Source of the DNA: Clostridia bacterium
Lineage (GTDB): Bacteria > Bacillota > Clostridia > TANB77 > CAG-508
Assembly (NCBI GenBank): GCA_017512025.1
Contig: JAFWHH010000005.1
Span: forward strand, 1-43,243
Length of the DNA: 43,243 nt
Direction of reading: 5' to 3'
Within the stretch, counting starts at the first letter, position 1. Every line of letters starts with the position of its first letter. Shown here in pieces: positions 1 to 8,121 of the stretch. Position numbers and translations under genes: made by a program. The notes below the pieces were generated by a model. The model saw only the letters and a list, made by a program, of their open reading frames with translations. It ran no database searches and had not been told where the DNA came from.

Positions 1-232
1 AAAACAATTTCCAAAGAGATTTTTTATTAATTATTTTTCTCCTTCCTTTATCTTTTTTTGTTTAATTTTTAATTTTTGTCCTTGATTATTTTTAGAAATT
101 AATTCTTCTATTTTATCATATATATAATAGAAGACAATAAATGAATTAATAATAAAGAGTACAAAAAATAAATCTAATACATCCATATTAAATCACCTAC
201 TAATTATAAAAAATCTCTTTGGAAATTGTTTT
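1..232. repeat. 27-bp perfect inverted repeat flanking a 178-bp segment
   Basis: Bases 1-27 are the exact reverse complement of bases 206-232, with no mismatch over 27 bp. The left arm starts at the first base of the window, so it may extend further left. The 178 bp between the arms hold one small minus-strand gene at 27-182. I see no transposase. The layout could be a miniature inverted-repeat element, an invertible segment, or an RNA that folds its two ends together. The sequence does not decide between these. Confidence 0.85.
27..182 (-). CDS. Small single-pass membrane protein, 51 aa, unknown function
   Basis: An ATG at 182 is preceded at a 6-nt spacing by an AGGTGA ribosome site (about 189-194), and the frame stays open for 51 codons to TAA at 27-29. 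Residues about 5-23 are strongly hydrophobic (LFFVLFIINSFIVFYYIY region), which predicts one membrane helix. The C-terminal half is lysine-rich (IKQKKIKEGEK end) and probably cytoplasmic. The stop codon lies at the inner edge of the left inverted-repeat arm, and the ribosome site lies just inside the right arm, so the gene almost exactly fills the enclosed segment. I do not recognise the family. No convincing minus-strand promoter was found. The case for a gene rests on the ribosome site and the plausible protein, so confidence is moderate. Confidence 0.55.
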
Positions 233-245
233 AGAATAAAACTCT

Positions 246-327
246 TTGAATAAATATAACCATCAAGCGTTATAATATAACATTTTTTGCCTTTTGTCTA
301 TACTTTTTAGGAAAAATGTGATACAAT
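246..327 (+). promoter_or_regulatory. Promoter region for the DUF1858 gene and prfA
   Basis: An extended -10 element lies at 319-327 (TG, one base, TACAAT) about 40 nt before the DUF1858 start. A second candidate is TTGAAT at 246-251 with TATAAT at 271-276, spaced 19 nt. Either could serve the plus-strand pair of DUF1858 gene and prfA. Confidence 0.5.
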
Positions 328-368
328 AAGATGCATGTTGAAATAGATTAAGAAAGGTTGTGTTATTT

Positions 369-551
369 ATGATAAGTAAAGATACAAAAATTGGAGAATT
401 ATTACAAGAATTTCCTGAGAAAGCTGATATATTATTAGCAGCTGGTATGCATTGTTTAGGATGTCCTGCATCACAAGCAGAGACGCTTGAAGAAGCATGT
501 GATGTTCATGGAATAGATGTTGAAGAGCTTGTTAAAGAGCTTAATGCGTAA
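369..551 (+). CDS. DUF1858 domain protein (putative redox-disulfide small protein)
   Basis: The product of 60 aa matches the DUF1858 pattern: start region ISKDTKIGELL, a central AGMHCLGCPAS segment with a CxxC pair at about residues 29-32, and a C-terminal IDVEELVKELN helix. Proteins of this family occur alone or fused to other domains; the CxxC suggests redox or metal binding, and the cellular role is not established. I start at ATG 369, not at the in-frame GTG at 360, because the AAAGG ribosome site at 353-357 is 11 nt from the ATG but only 2 nt from the GTG. The gene is 25 nt upstream of prfA with no terminator between, so the two are probably co-transcribed. Confidence 0.85.
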   Translation: MISKDTKIGELLQEFPEKADILLAAGMHCLGCPASQAETLEEACDVHGIDVEELVKELNA

Positions 552-576
552 TAAGAAATAAGGAGAGTTGTTATTT

Positions 577-1638
577 ATGTTTCAAAAACTTGAAGGTATT
601 GAAAAGAAATATGAAGACTTAACACAAAAAATAAGTGATCCCGAAATAATAGCTGCTCAAAATGAATGGAAAACATACATGAAAGAGCATGCTGATTTGG
701 AACCTATTGTGTTAAAGTACAGAGAGTATAAGAAAGTTCAAGCCCAAATGGAAGAAGCAAAAGAGATGTTATCTGATCCAGAGCTTAAGGATTTGGCGGA
801 AATGGAACTTGTAGAAGCTAAAGAAAAACTTCCAAAATTAGAAGAGGAGCTAAAGATTCTTTTAATCCCTAAGGATCCAGACGATGATAAAGATATCATC
901 TGTGAAATTAGAGCAGGTACAGGTGGAGATGAAGCTGCATTATTCGCTGGTACATTATTCAGAATGTACTCAATGTATTCAGAAAGAAAACATTGGAAGC
1001 TTGAAATCCTTAATGAAAATGAAACTGGTCTTGGTGGATATAAGGAAATATCATTTATGATTACTGGTAAAGGTGCATATAGTAGATTAAAGTATGAAAG
1101 TGGAACACATAGGGTTCAAAGAGTTCCAGATACTGAAAGTAGTGGTAGAATTCATACATCAGCTGCTACAGTTGCAGTTCTTCCAGTTGTAGAAGACGTT
1201 GAAATTGAAATTAATCCTGCAGATATTAAGATGGATGTTTTTAGAGCATCAGGTGCTGGTGGACAACATATCAACAAAACATCATCTGCCGTAAGATTAA
1301 CTCACATTCCAACAGGAATCATTGCAGAATGTCAAACAGAAAGATCTCAATTCCAAAATAGAGAATATGCAATGAAATTATTAAAATCAAGATTATATGA
1401 GATTGAAAAAGAAAAACAAGATAAAGAACTTGAAGATAGTAGAAGAAGCCAAGTAGGTTCTGGAGATAGAAGCGAAAAGATAAGAACATATAATTATCCT
1501 CAAGGTCGTATCACTGATCATAGAATTGGAATGAGTATTTTCCAAATGGATAACTTCCTAAATGGTGATATAGATGAATTAATTGACAACTTAGCTGCTG
1601 CTGCTAACGCAGATAAATTAAGAAGTGAAGAAGAATAA
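577..1638 (+). CDS. prfA: Peptide chain release factor 1 (RF1)
   Basis: The 353-aa product recognises UAA and UAG in the ribosomal A site and triggers release of the finished peptide. The GGQ motif that reaches the peptidyl-transferase centre is visible ([11 protein letters not shown], about residue 230), as is the upstream [10 protein letters not shown] block. The segment [15 protein letters not shown] is the RF1 form and not the RF2 form, which separates the two paralogues. Length is normal for RF1. I use ATG 577, since the AAGGAG at about 560-565 is correctly spaced for it and the in-frame TTG at 568 would lie almost on the ribosome site. A strong terminator follows at 1643. Confidence 0.97.
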   Translation: MFQKLEGIEKKYEDLTQKISDPEIIAAQNEWKTYMKEHADLEPIVLKYREYKKVQAQMEEAKEMLSDPELKDLAEMELVEAKEKLPKLEEELKILLIPKDPDDDKDIICEIRAGTGGDEAALFAGTLFRMYSMYSERKHWKLEILNENETGLGGYKEISFMITGKGAYSRLKYESGTHRVQRVPDTESSGRIHTSAATVAVLPVVEDVEIEINPADIKMDVFRASGAGGQHINKTSSAVRLTHIPTGIIAECQTERSQFQNREYAMKLLKSRLYEIEKEKQDKELEDSRRSQVGSGDRSEKIRTYNYPQGRITDHRIGMSIFQMDNFLNGDIDELIDNLAAAANADKLRSEEE

Positions 1639-1642
1639 TACT

Positions 1643-1672
1643 AAGAAGGTATGATTACATACCTTCTTTTAT
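1643..1672 (+). terminator. Rho-independent terminator of prfA
   Basis: Perfect 11-bp stem 1643-1653 / 1658-1668 with an ATTA loop, followed by a T-rich run. Confidence 0.9.
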
Positions 1673-1677
1673 TATAC

Positions 1678-1706
1678 TTGCAATTTACATAAATTCATGA
1701 TAAAAT
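1678..1706 (+). promoter_or_regulatory. Sigma-A-type promoter for the 207-aa unknown gene
   Basis: TTGCAA at 1678-1683 and TAAAAT at 1701-1706, spacing 17. It implies a leader of about 140 nt before the ATG at 1855. The leader has inverted repeats (CTAGT/ACTAG near 1725-1740 and GTTAGT/ACTAAC near 1755-1800), so it may be structured. Confidence 0.6.
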
Positions 1707-1854
1707 ACTTCCATTAAAAATAATCTAGTCATGTACTAGTTAATATAGTAGGAGTTAGTATTTCTTTAATTTATGTTATATGATTTCAGAAGAACTAACA
1801 AGGCCCAGATATATTCTTTAACGAGATTATATCGCAATAACAAAGGAGTAAAAG

Positions 1855-2478
1855 ATGAAAAGATTACTAAGCCTGAGCACATGGCTCAAAGAAGAACTGG
1901 ACCGGATATTCAAAGAAAACCCAGACACAACGTTTGAATACCTTGTTGACAGATTTTTTGACAAGTTTGTAGACGTACCACATATTGGGAGAATGCCTGT
2001 CGAAGCCGCACAACGTGCAGACAAGTATTATGGGGATCAAGTCGATTTTATGATGTCACATGAAGGAATGACTCCAGAAGAGTACTATGTTCAGCACTAC
2101 ATGGATGAGAGCACAGCAAAGTCAATTGTCGAGTTCTATAATACTCAGAACGGCATCGAAAAATCCCTTAAGGATCTCGCATATTATCTCTACAGAAATA
2201 ACACATTACATTTTGGCAATCGTCTGGAGGGATATCATCTCGTTCCGATTTCAGCCAAACACATCGATGGGAAGACAGCAAGGGATTACTTACCTGTTCA
2301 TAAGCTGTATAAGCCCCGCTATTTCCAAGTAGTCTATGGTAGTGAAAAGATTCGTTCAAGCAGATTCGGAGCATTTGCCGCTGTAATCCAGCCAGACCGT
2401 AGAAAAAACGAATATGTTGAGGCTTTTGGTCCTGCCTTCTTCGTATTGAATCCTTACACACTCTTCCGGCCTGTATAA
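1855..2478 (+). CDS. Unrecognised 207-aa protein, G+C-rich relative to its neighbours
   Basis: A well-spaced AAGGAG precedes ATG 1855. The product is soluble-looking, with no signal peptide or membrane helix. It opens with an amphipathic helix (KRLLSLSTWLKEELDRIF), contains an acidic, aromatic middle (MTPEEYYVQHYMDES) and ends with a beta-rich, aromatic part (FGAFAAVIQPDRR ... AFFVLNPYTLF). I do not recognise a family. Composition is unlike the surroundings: I counted 25 and 30 G+C in two 60-base lines of this gene (1861 and 2221) against 13 in a prfA line (1381). Codons such as CTG, CGT, CGC, CCG and CCC also appear here more than next door. The gene is a single transcription unit between its own promoter and terminator. 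Together this suggests recent horizontal acquisition; function unknown. Confidence 0.75.
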   Translation: MKRLLSLSTWLKEELDRIFKENPDTTFEYLVDRFFDKFVDVPHIGRMPVEAAQRADKYYGDQVDFMMSHEGMTPEEYYVQHYMDESTAKSIVEFYNTQNGIEKSLKDLAYYLYRNNTLHFGNRLEGYHLVPISAKHIDGKTARDYLPVHKLYKPRYFQVVYGSEKIRSSRFGAFAAVIQPDRRKNEYVEAFGPAFFVLNPYTLFRPV

Positions 2479-2480
2479 CA

Positions 2481-2527
2481 AAAAAGAGCTCCGTGTTGTG
2501 CATTGCAGCAACATGGAGTTCTTTTCA
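2481..2527. terminator. Bidirectional terminator between the unknown gene and tex
   Basis: A 15-bp stem with G-T pairs, 2484-2498 / 2509-2523, flanked by A-rich and T-rich tracts. It lies between two convergent genes and can serve both. Confidence 0.85.
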
Positions 2528-2538
2528 TTTTTAAATTT

Positions 2539-4698
2539 TTATATTTTCATACTTAAACTTACTTTTTGTCTTTCATTATCAATCTTTATAACTTTTACTT
2601 TAACAACATCTCCTATGGAAACAATATCTGATGGATTTTTTACGTAACTTTCACTAAGCTCTGATATATGAACAAGTCCATCATGTTTTACTCCAATATC
2701 AACAAATGCACCAAAGTCAATTACATTTCTAACTGTACCATTAAGTATCATTCCTTCTTTTAAGTCTTCAAACTTTAATACATCTGAACGTAAAATTGGT
2801 TTTGGCATTTCATCTCTTGGATCTCTACCTGGTTTTGATAATTCATCGATTATATCTTTTAATGTCATTTCTCCAACATCTATTTCTTCTGCAGTTTTCT
2901 TAATGTTTACTCCTGATAGTTTTATTTTTATATCTTTTAACTTTTCACTATCAGTTAAATCTTCTTTTTTGTATCCAATAGATTTAAGAAGTTGTTCTGC
3001 TTTTTCATAGCTCTCTGGATGTACTGCTGTAATTTCTAATGGATTCTTTCCATCGAATACTCTAATGAATCCAGCACATTGTTCAAATGCAACTTTTCCT
3101 AACTTTGGTACTTTTAGAAGTTCTTTTCTTTCTTTTATTTTTCCATTTTCATCTCTATATTTAACAATATTATTTGCAATCGTTTTATTTATTCCAGATA
3201 CATATGACAATAGTGATGGAGTTGCTGTATTTACATCTACACCAACATTATTAACCGCGTCTTCAACCACACCTGTTAAACTTTCTGCCAATCTCTTTTG
3301 ATTAACATCATGTTGATACTGACCAACACCAATTGCTTTAGGATCAATCTTTACAAGCTCTGCAAGTGGATCTTGTAATCTTCTTGCTATAGATATAGCA
3401 CCTCTTAATGAAACATTTATATCTGGGTATTCTTCTGTTGCAAGTTTAGATGCAGAGTATACAGATGCACCTGCTTCACTAACTATTGCATAATATACTT
3501 CTTGATCTATCTCAGATATCATATCAGATACAAATTTTTCTGATTCTCTTGATGCTGTTCCATTTCCAATAGCTATCATATTAATATTGTATTTTTTTAT
3601 TAGTGCTTTTAGCTCTTTCTTTGCTTCCTCAACTTTATTTTGTGGCTCTGTTGGATATACAGTTGTAGTTGCTAGCAACTTTCCTGTTTCATCTATAACA
3701 GCTATCTTACATCCAGTTCTGTATGCTGGATCAAATCCCATTACAGTTAATCCCTTTAACGGAGCACCCATTAATAATTGTTTTGCATTTTGTCCAAATA
3801 CTTTTATAGCTTTTTCTTCAGCCTTTTCTGTTAAGTCTGATCTTATTTCTCTTTCGACCGATGGCTCAATTAATCTCTTAAAACTATCTTTAACAGTTTC
3901 ATCTAATATTTCACCATATTCATTATTCTTATCTTTAATAATATCTCTTTCGATAAAGTCTATAATATTATCTTCTGGTTTTTGTATCTTTAATTTAATG
4001 GCATTTTCTTTTTCGCCTCTATTGATTGCCAGTATTCTATGACTTGGTATTCTTTTGATGCTCTCATTAAAATCAAAATACATTTGATATGTTTTATTTT
4101 CTTCTTCTTCTGTTTTAGCATTAGACTCAGTCGCAATTATTCCTTCTTTATAGCAATATTTCTTTATTTCTTTTCTATAATCTGGATTATCTGAAATATT
4201 TTCAGCAATAATATCCTTTGCGCCTTCTATTGCTTCTTCTACAGATGCAACTCCTTTTTCTTCATCAATAAATTGTTTTGCTAATTCTTCTATTATTACA
4301 CTCTTATCTTGTTTTATTAATGCGTCTGCTAATGGCTCTAGTCCTTTTTCTTTAGCAATAATTGCTCTAGTTCTTTTCTTTTGTTTGTATGGTCTATATA
4401 TATCTTCAACTTCAGCAAGAATTTGTGCATTCTCTAATGCCTTTACTATTTCATCTGTAAGCTTACCTTGCTCTTCAATTGAGTTTCTAACTTCTTCTTT
4501 TCTTGTTTCTAAATTTCTTAAGTAGTTTAGTCTGTCAAACAATGTACGTAAGTCCTCATCGCTAAGACCACCTGTTACTTCCTTTCTATATCTTGCGATA
4601 AATGGAATTGTATTTCCTTCATCAATTAATTTAACAGCACTTTCTACTTGACTGTTTTTTACATTTAACTCATCTGCTATAATTTGAAAAATATTCAT
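2539..4698 (-). CDS. tex: Tex family RNA-binding transcription accessory protein
   Basis: The 719-aa product has the full Tex architecture: an N-terminal helical region with FIARYRKEVTGGLSDEDLR, a YqgF/RNase-H-like fold around residues 320-440 (MGFDPAYRTGCKIAVID), helix-hairpin-helix segments around 470-560 (VNTATPSLLSYVSGI), and a C-terminal S1 RNA-binding domain from about 645 (GMILNGTVRNVIDFGAFVDIGV). Tex proteins bind RNA and are linked to transcription and stress tolerance; the exact molecular job is not settled. Length is standard. An AAAGGA site lies about 9 nt before ATG 4698. It follows the amylase on the same strand but is separated from it by a hairpin terminator. Confidence 0.95.
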   Translation of the reverse strand: MNIFQIIADELNVKNSQVESAVKLIDEGNTIPFIARYRKEVTGGLSDEDLRTLFDRLNYLRNLETRKEEVRNSIEEQGKLTDEIVKALENAQILAEVEDIYRPYKQKKRTRAIIAKEKGLEPLADALIKQDKSVIIEELAKQFIDEEKGVASVEEAIEGAKDIIAENISDNPDYRKEIKKYCYKEGIIATESNAKTEEEENKTYQMYFDFNESIKRIPSHRILAINRGEKENAIKLKIQKPEDNIIDFIERDIIKDKNNEYGEILDETVKDSFKRLIEPSVEREIRSDLTEKAEEKAIKVFGQNAKQLLMGAPLKGLTVMGFDPAYRTGCKIAVIDETGKLLATTTVYPTEPQNKVEEAKKELKALIKKYNINMIAIGNGTASRESEKFVSDMISEIDQEVYYAIVSEAGASVYSASKLATEEYPDINVSLRGAISIARRLQDPLAELVKIDPKAIGVGQYQHDVNQKRLAESLTGVVEDAVNNVGVDVNTATPSLLSYVSGINKTIANNIVKYRDENGKIKERKELLKVPKLGKVAFEQCAGFIRVFDGKNPLEITAVHPESYEKAEQLLKSIGYKKEDLTDSEKLKDIKIKLSGVNIKKTAEEIDVGEMTLKDIIDELSKPGRDPRDEMPKPILRSDVLKFEDLKEGMILNGTVRNVIDFGAFVDIGVKHDGLVHISELSESYVKNPSDIVSIGDVVKVKVIKIDNERQKVSLSMKI

Positions 4699-4716
4699 TT
4701 GCTTTTATCCTTTCTA

Positions 4717-4776
4717 TAAAAAACGAACTCTATGTTTAAATTATAACTGCATTATAACCTAAACATTTGAGTTCGT
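4717..4776 (-). terminator. Long-loop hairpin terminator between amylase and tex
   Basis: Arms 4723-4738 and 4760-4776 pair over 15 positions with one small bulge. On the minus strand the stem is followed by a run of six T. The loop of about 21 nt contains two TATAAT copies (minus strand), so it may also hold a tex -10 element. No good -35 is visible. Confidence 0.7.
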
Positions 4777-4781
4777 CTATA

Positions 4782-6224
4782 TTATTTGGTCCAAATTGAT
4801 ACACTACCGTCTCCACAGTAGAATATTCCATTTCCATCTTTATCTACATATACATTTTCACTCATATTTCCTGTAATATCTCTAAGTACACAATTAGCTA
4901 GATTTGGTCCAACATTTATTTCTTTTGATCCACCTTCTGCATTACTCATTATAACAACAAGACCAGAATCTTTATGCTCTTTATCCCCTTGTCTAACCCA
5001 TGCTATAACATGCTCATCATCAAAGTAATCAACTTGTTCACCATATGCGTATGATTTTCTTGTTTGCATCAACAGCGTTAAGAATCCTCTAAGAGTTGAG
5101 TCTTCATTTCCATTTCTACCATAATAATCACCAAAGAATACACATGGAAGACCAGCTTCTCTTAATAAGATTAATGAATATGCATGAGGTTTAAACCATT
5201 CTTGAATTTCTGATTGAAGCGCCTGTCCATATTGAGTGTCATGGTTATCTACAAAAGTAACTGCATTTTCTGGAGATGTTTGTACAAGTGTACCATCAAA
5301 TATTGTTCTCATATCATAGAATCCATTGCTATTTGATGCATGGAAGAAATTATAATGTAATGGAACATCAAATAAACTTATATTCTTTTCGCAATTATTA
5401 ATGTAGTTTTGAAGTACATTAATATCACCATTCCAATACTCACCCACGAAGAATAAATCTTTTTCGGTGCTTTTCTCCATCTTATCAATCCAATTTTGGA
5501 AGAAGCCTTCTCTTACATGTTTAATAGCATCTAATCTAAATCCATCTAGTTGGCATAAATCAAGATACCATTTTCCCCATCTTTCAAGTTCTTCAGCAAC
5601 ATCAACGTTATTTAAATCGACATCGATTCCCATTAGATAATCAAAATTTCCATTTTCTGTGTCAACATCTTTGTCCCACTCTTTTCCATAGAATTTAAAG
5701 ATAGAATTTTTTCTTCCTTTGTCATCCCAATCTACACCATGAAAATGTTTCCAATTCCATTTAAAGTCTGAATATTTATTATTTCTTCCATAAAAATTAA
5801 ACTTTGTCCATGCTATTATTGGATACGGGTCTGTCTTAGCTATATTTCTATCATTCATATCAACTTCTTGAGCAATTACTTCTTCTGTTTCATCTGCCCC
5901 CATCTTCTGATTGAACACTACATCTGCTAAAACTTGAATGTCATTTCTATGAAGTGCCTCTATTGCTTCTAGATATTGATCCTTTAATCCATATTTAGTT
6001 GGTACTGTTCCTTTTTGGTCAAACTCACCCAAATCATATAAGTCATATACACCATATCCAACATCGTGTATACCTGCTGCGCCTTTGTATGCAGGTGGAA
6101 GCCACACCATATTTACTCCAATATTGCGTAAATTTTGAGCTTCCTTTTTTACCTTGTGCCACAAGGTGCAATTGTCTGGATAATACCATTCAAAATATTG
6201 CATCATTGTTTTATTATTTCCCAT
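4782..6224 (-). CDS. Cytoplasmic alpha-amylase (glycoside hydrolase family 13)
   Basis: The 480-aa product hydrolyses internal alpha-1,4 bonds in glucans. The N-terminal MMQYFEWYYPD block is typical of the liquefying bacterial GH13 alpha-amylases. The catalytic residues are all visible: the nucleophile Asp in GFRLDAIKHV, the acid-base Glu in FFVGEYWN and the stabilising Asp in FVDNHDTQ. There is no signal peptide, so the enzyme should act inside the cell on stored or imported glucan. The longest ORF starts at 6242, but that ATG has no ribosome site and sits beside a TAAAAT -10-like element (6258-6263). The ATG at 6224 has GGGAG about 11 nt upstream, so I prefer it. Its downstream partners in metabolism, phosphoglucomutase and a UDP-sugar pyrophosphorylase, are encoded just upstream on the same strand. 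Confidence 0.92.
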   Translation of the reverse strand: MGNNKTMMQYFEWYYPDNCTLWHKVKKEAQNLRNIGVNMVWLPPAYKGAAGIHDVGYGVYDLYDLGEFDQKGTVPTKYGLKDQYLEAIEALHRNDIQVLADVVFNQKMGADETEEVIAQEVDMNDRNIAKTDPYPIIAWTKFNFYGRNNKYSDFKWNWKHFHGVDWDDKGRKNSIFKFYGKEWDKDVDTENGNFDYLMGIDVDLNNVDVAEELERWGKWYLDLCQLDGFRLDAIKHVREGFFQNWIDKMEKSTEKDLFFVGEYWNGDINVLQNYINNCEKNISLFDVPLHYNFFHASNSNGFYDMRTIFDGTLVQTSPENAVTFVDNHDTQYGQALQSEIQEWFKPHAYSLILLREAGLPCVFFGDYYGRNGNEDSTLRGFLTLLMQTRKSYAYGEQVDYFDDEHVIAWVRQGDKEHKDSGLVVIMSNAEGGSKEINVGPNLANCVLRDITGNMSENVYVDKDGNGIFYCGDGSVSIWTK

Positions 6225-6295
6225 TTTATCTTTTGCTCCCATTTATAATCTAAAAATATTTTATCACAACAAAAATTATAAATCTACAAAAAAGA

Positions 6296-6323
6296 AAAAG
6301 CTAAAATATAAATTTTAGCTTTT
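6296..6323 (-). terminator. Terminator of the phosphoglucomutase gene
   Basis: Perfect 12-bp stem 6296-6307 / 6312-6323 with a 4-nt loop, followed on the minus strand by a T-rich run. Confidence 0.85.
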
Positions 6324-6336
6324 ATCCTTATTCCCA

Positions 6337-8055
6337 TTATTCAAATACTTTCATTGCATCAAATAATGCATTAAGTTTTGTTTCTGAATCATCTAAACTT
6401 GTACCTTTAACTCCAATGTAGAATTTTATTTTTGGTTCAGTTCCTGATGGTCTAACACAACACCATGCGTCATTTTCTAATTGGAAGTATAAAACATTTG
6501 ATTCTGGTAATGTTGTTTCGCTTGTTGTTCCCTTTTCATAATTCTCAACCACTTTATTTTTATAGTCTCTATATTCTAGAACTTTATATTCTCCAATTTG
6601 TTTTGGTGGATTAGCTCTCATATTATCAAGTATTGCCTTTATCTTTTCAGCTCCATCAGCACCTTTCATTGTGATTGATGTTTGACCTTCTCTATAGTAT
6701 CCATATTTTTCATATATATTAATCATTTGATCCCATAGAGTTAGATCTTTAGATTTGTAATATGCAGCAGCCTCACAAAGAGCCATAACAGCAACGATTG
6801 CATCCTTATCTCTTGCATGAGTTCCAATTAAGCAACCATAACTTTCTTCATATCCAAATAGATATTCATATTTCTTTGTTTGCTCAAATATTTTCATTTG
6901 CTCGCCGATATATTTGAATCCAGTTAATACTTCAATTAGTCTTATATTGTAATCTTTTGCAATAGCTCCTGCCATATTTGAAGAAACTATTGTTGTAATT
7001 AATGTTCCGTTGCTTGGCAATAAACCTTTTTCTTTCTTTTGAGCAAGTTCATATTCAGCAATTAGTAATCCTGACATATTTCCAGTAAATGGCATATATT
7101 CACCTGTTTTTGTATCTTTAGCATATATACCTAATCTATCAGCATCTGGATCAGTTGCAAGAACTATATCTGCATCAACTTCTTCTGCCAATTTTAATGC
7201 TAAAGCAAATGCTTTTTTATCTTCTGGATTTGGATATGTGACTGTTGAAAAGTTTCCATCTGGTTTTTCTTGCTCTGGAACAACATATACATTTTCAAAT
7301 CCAATTTCCTTTAATATTCTTTGTACTGGTAAATTTCCCGTTCCGTGTAATGGCGTATATACAATCTTTAAATCTTTTTGTACTTTAGCAATCACATCTT
7401 TGTTTAGAACTAATTTCTTTAATTCTTCAATATAACAATCATCAACTTCTTTTCCGACTTCTGTATATAGACCTGCTTTTTTAGCATCCTCAATGTCCAT
7501 ATCTTTTATTGTAGAAAAATCCGTTACTGCCTTAACTTCATCCATTATTCCTTTATCAACTGGTGGAACAATTTGAGCTCCATCTTCCCAGTATACTTTA
7601 TATCCATTATACTCAGCTGGATTATGACTTGCTGTTATTACAATACCTGCAATACAGTTTAAATGTCTAACTGCAAATGATAGCTCTGGAGTTGGTCTTA
7701 ATGACTCAAATCTGTACGTTTTGATACCATTAGCATTTAAGCATAAAGCAGCCCATGTACTAAATTCAATTGACATATTTCTTGAATCGTATGCAATAAC
7801 AACTCCTCTTTCTTCTCCACCAACTTTTTTAATGTAATTAGCTAATCCTTGTGTTGCTTGCGTTACTGTGTATTTGTTCATTCTGTTTGTTCCAGCTCCA
7901 ATTACACCTCTAAGTCCGGCTGTACCAAATTCTAGATTTTTATAAAATCTATCTTTGATTTCATTGTCGTCTGTAATAGCTTTTAATTCTTTCTTTGTTG
8001 CTTCATCAAATACATCGCTGTTACACCATTCATTGTACTTCTCTAAATAATCCAT
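6337..8055 (-). CDS. Phosphoglucomutase / phosphomannomutase (alpha-D-phosphohexomutase)
   Basis: The 572-aa enzyme interconverts glucose-1-phosphate and glucose-6-phosphate (possibly mannose phosphates too). All four family signatures are present: the phosphoserine loop TASHNPAEYNGYK, the metal-binding loop DPDADRLG, the sugar-recognition loop GYEESYG, and the phosphate-binding RPSGTEPKIKFY near the C-terminus. Length fits the long bacterial PgcA/PGM2-like group. The start is ATG 8055, directly behind AAGGAGG; an upstream in-frame TTG (8076) would include the ribosome site in the coding region. The gene follows the UDP-sugar pyrophosphorylase on the same strand, a natural metabolic pair, with a hairpin between them that may attenuate read-through. 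Confidence 0.95.
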   Translation of the reverse strand: MDYLEKYNEWCNSDVFDEATKKELKAITDDNEIKDRFYKNLEFGTAGLRGVIGAGTNRMNKYTVTQATQGLANYIKKVGGEERGVVIAYDSRNMSIEFSTWAALCLNANGIKTYRFESLRPTPELSFAVRHLNCIAGIVITASHNPAEYNGYKVYWEDGAQIVPPVDKGIMDEVKAVTDFSTIKDMDIEDAKKAGLYTEVGKEVDDCYIEELKKLVLNKDVIAKVQKDLKIVYTPLHGTGNLPVQRILKEIGFENVYVVPEQEKPDGNFSTVTYPNPEDKKAFALALKLAEEVDADIVLATDPDADRLGIYAKDTKTGEYMPFTGNMSGLLIAEYELAQKKEKGLLPSNGTLITTIVSSNMAGAIAKDYNIRLIEVLTGFKYIGEQMKIFEQTKKYEYLFGYEESYGCLIGTHARDKDAIVAVMALCEAAAYYKSKDLTLWDQMINIYEKYGYYREGQTSITMKGADGAEKIKAILDNMRANPPKQIGEYKVLEYRDYKNKVVENYEKGTTSETTLPESNVLYFQLENDAWCCVRPSGTEPKIKFYIGVKGTSLDDSETKLNALFDAMKVFE

Positions 8056-8076
8056 TTTTACCTCCTTAAAAGACAA

Positions 8077-8112
8077 GATGAGGCATTCTAACCTTTGTTA
8101 AAATACCTCATC
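8077..8112 (-). terminator. Long-loop hairpin between pyrophosphorylase and mutase genes
   Basis: Arms 8077-8083 and 8106-8112 (GATGAGG/CCTCATC) pair perfectly around a 22-nt loop. On the minus strand a TTGTCTTTT tract follows, immediately before the AAGGAGG of the mutase gene. It is a terminator or attenuator candidate. Confidence 0.6.
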
Positions 8113-8121
8113 AAATATTTA

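Noticed and set aside
1827..2503. Minus-strand open frames of 65 and 111 aa opposite the G+C-rich gene
   Set aside because: They lie wholly opposite a gene with a good ribosome site, promoter and terminator, and have no ribosome site or recognisable product.
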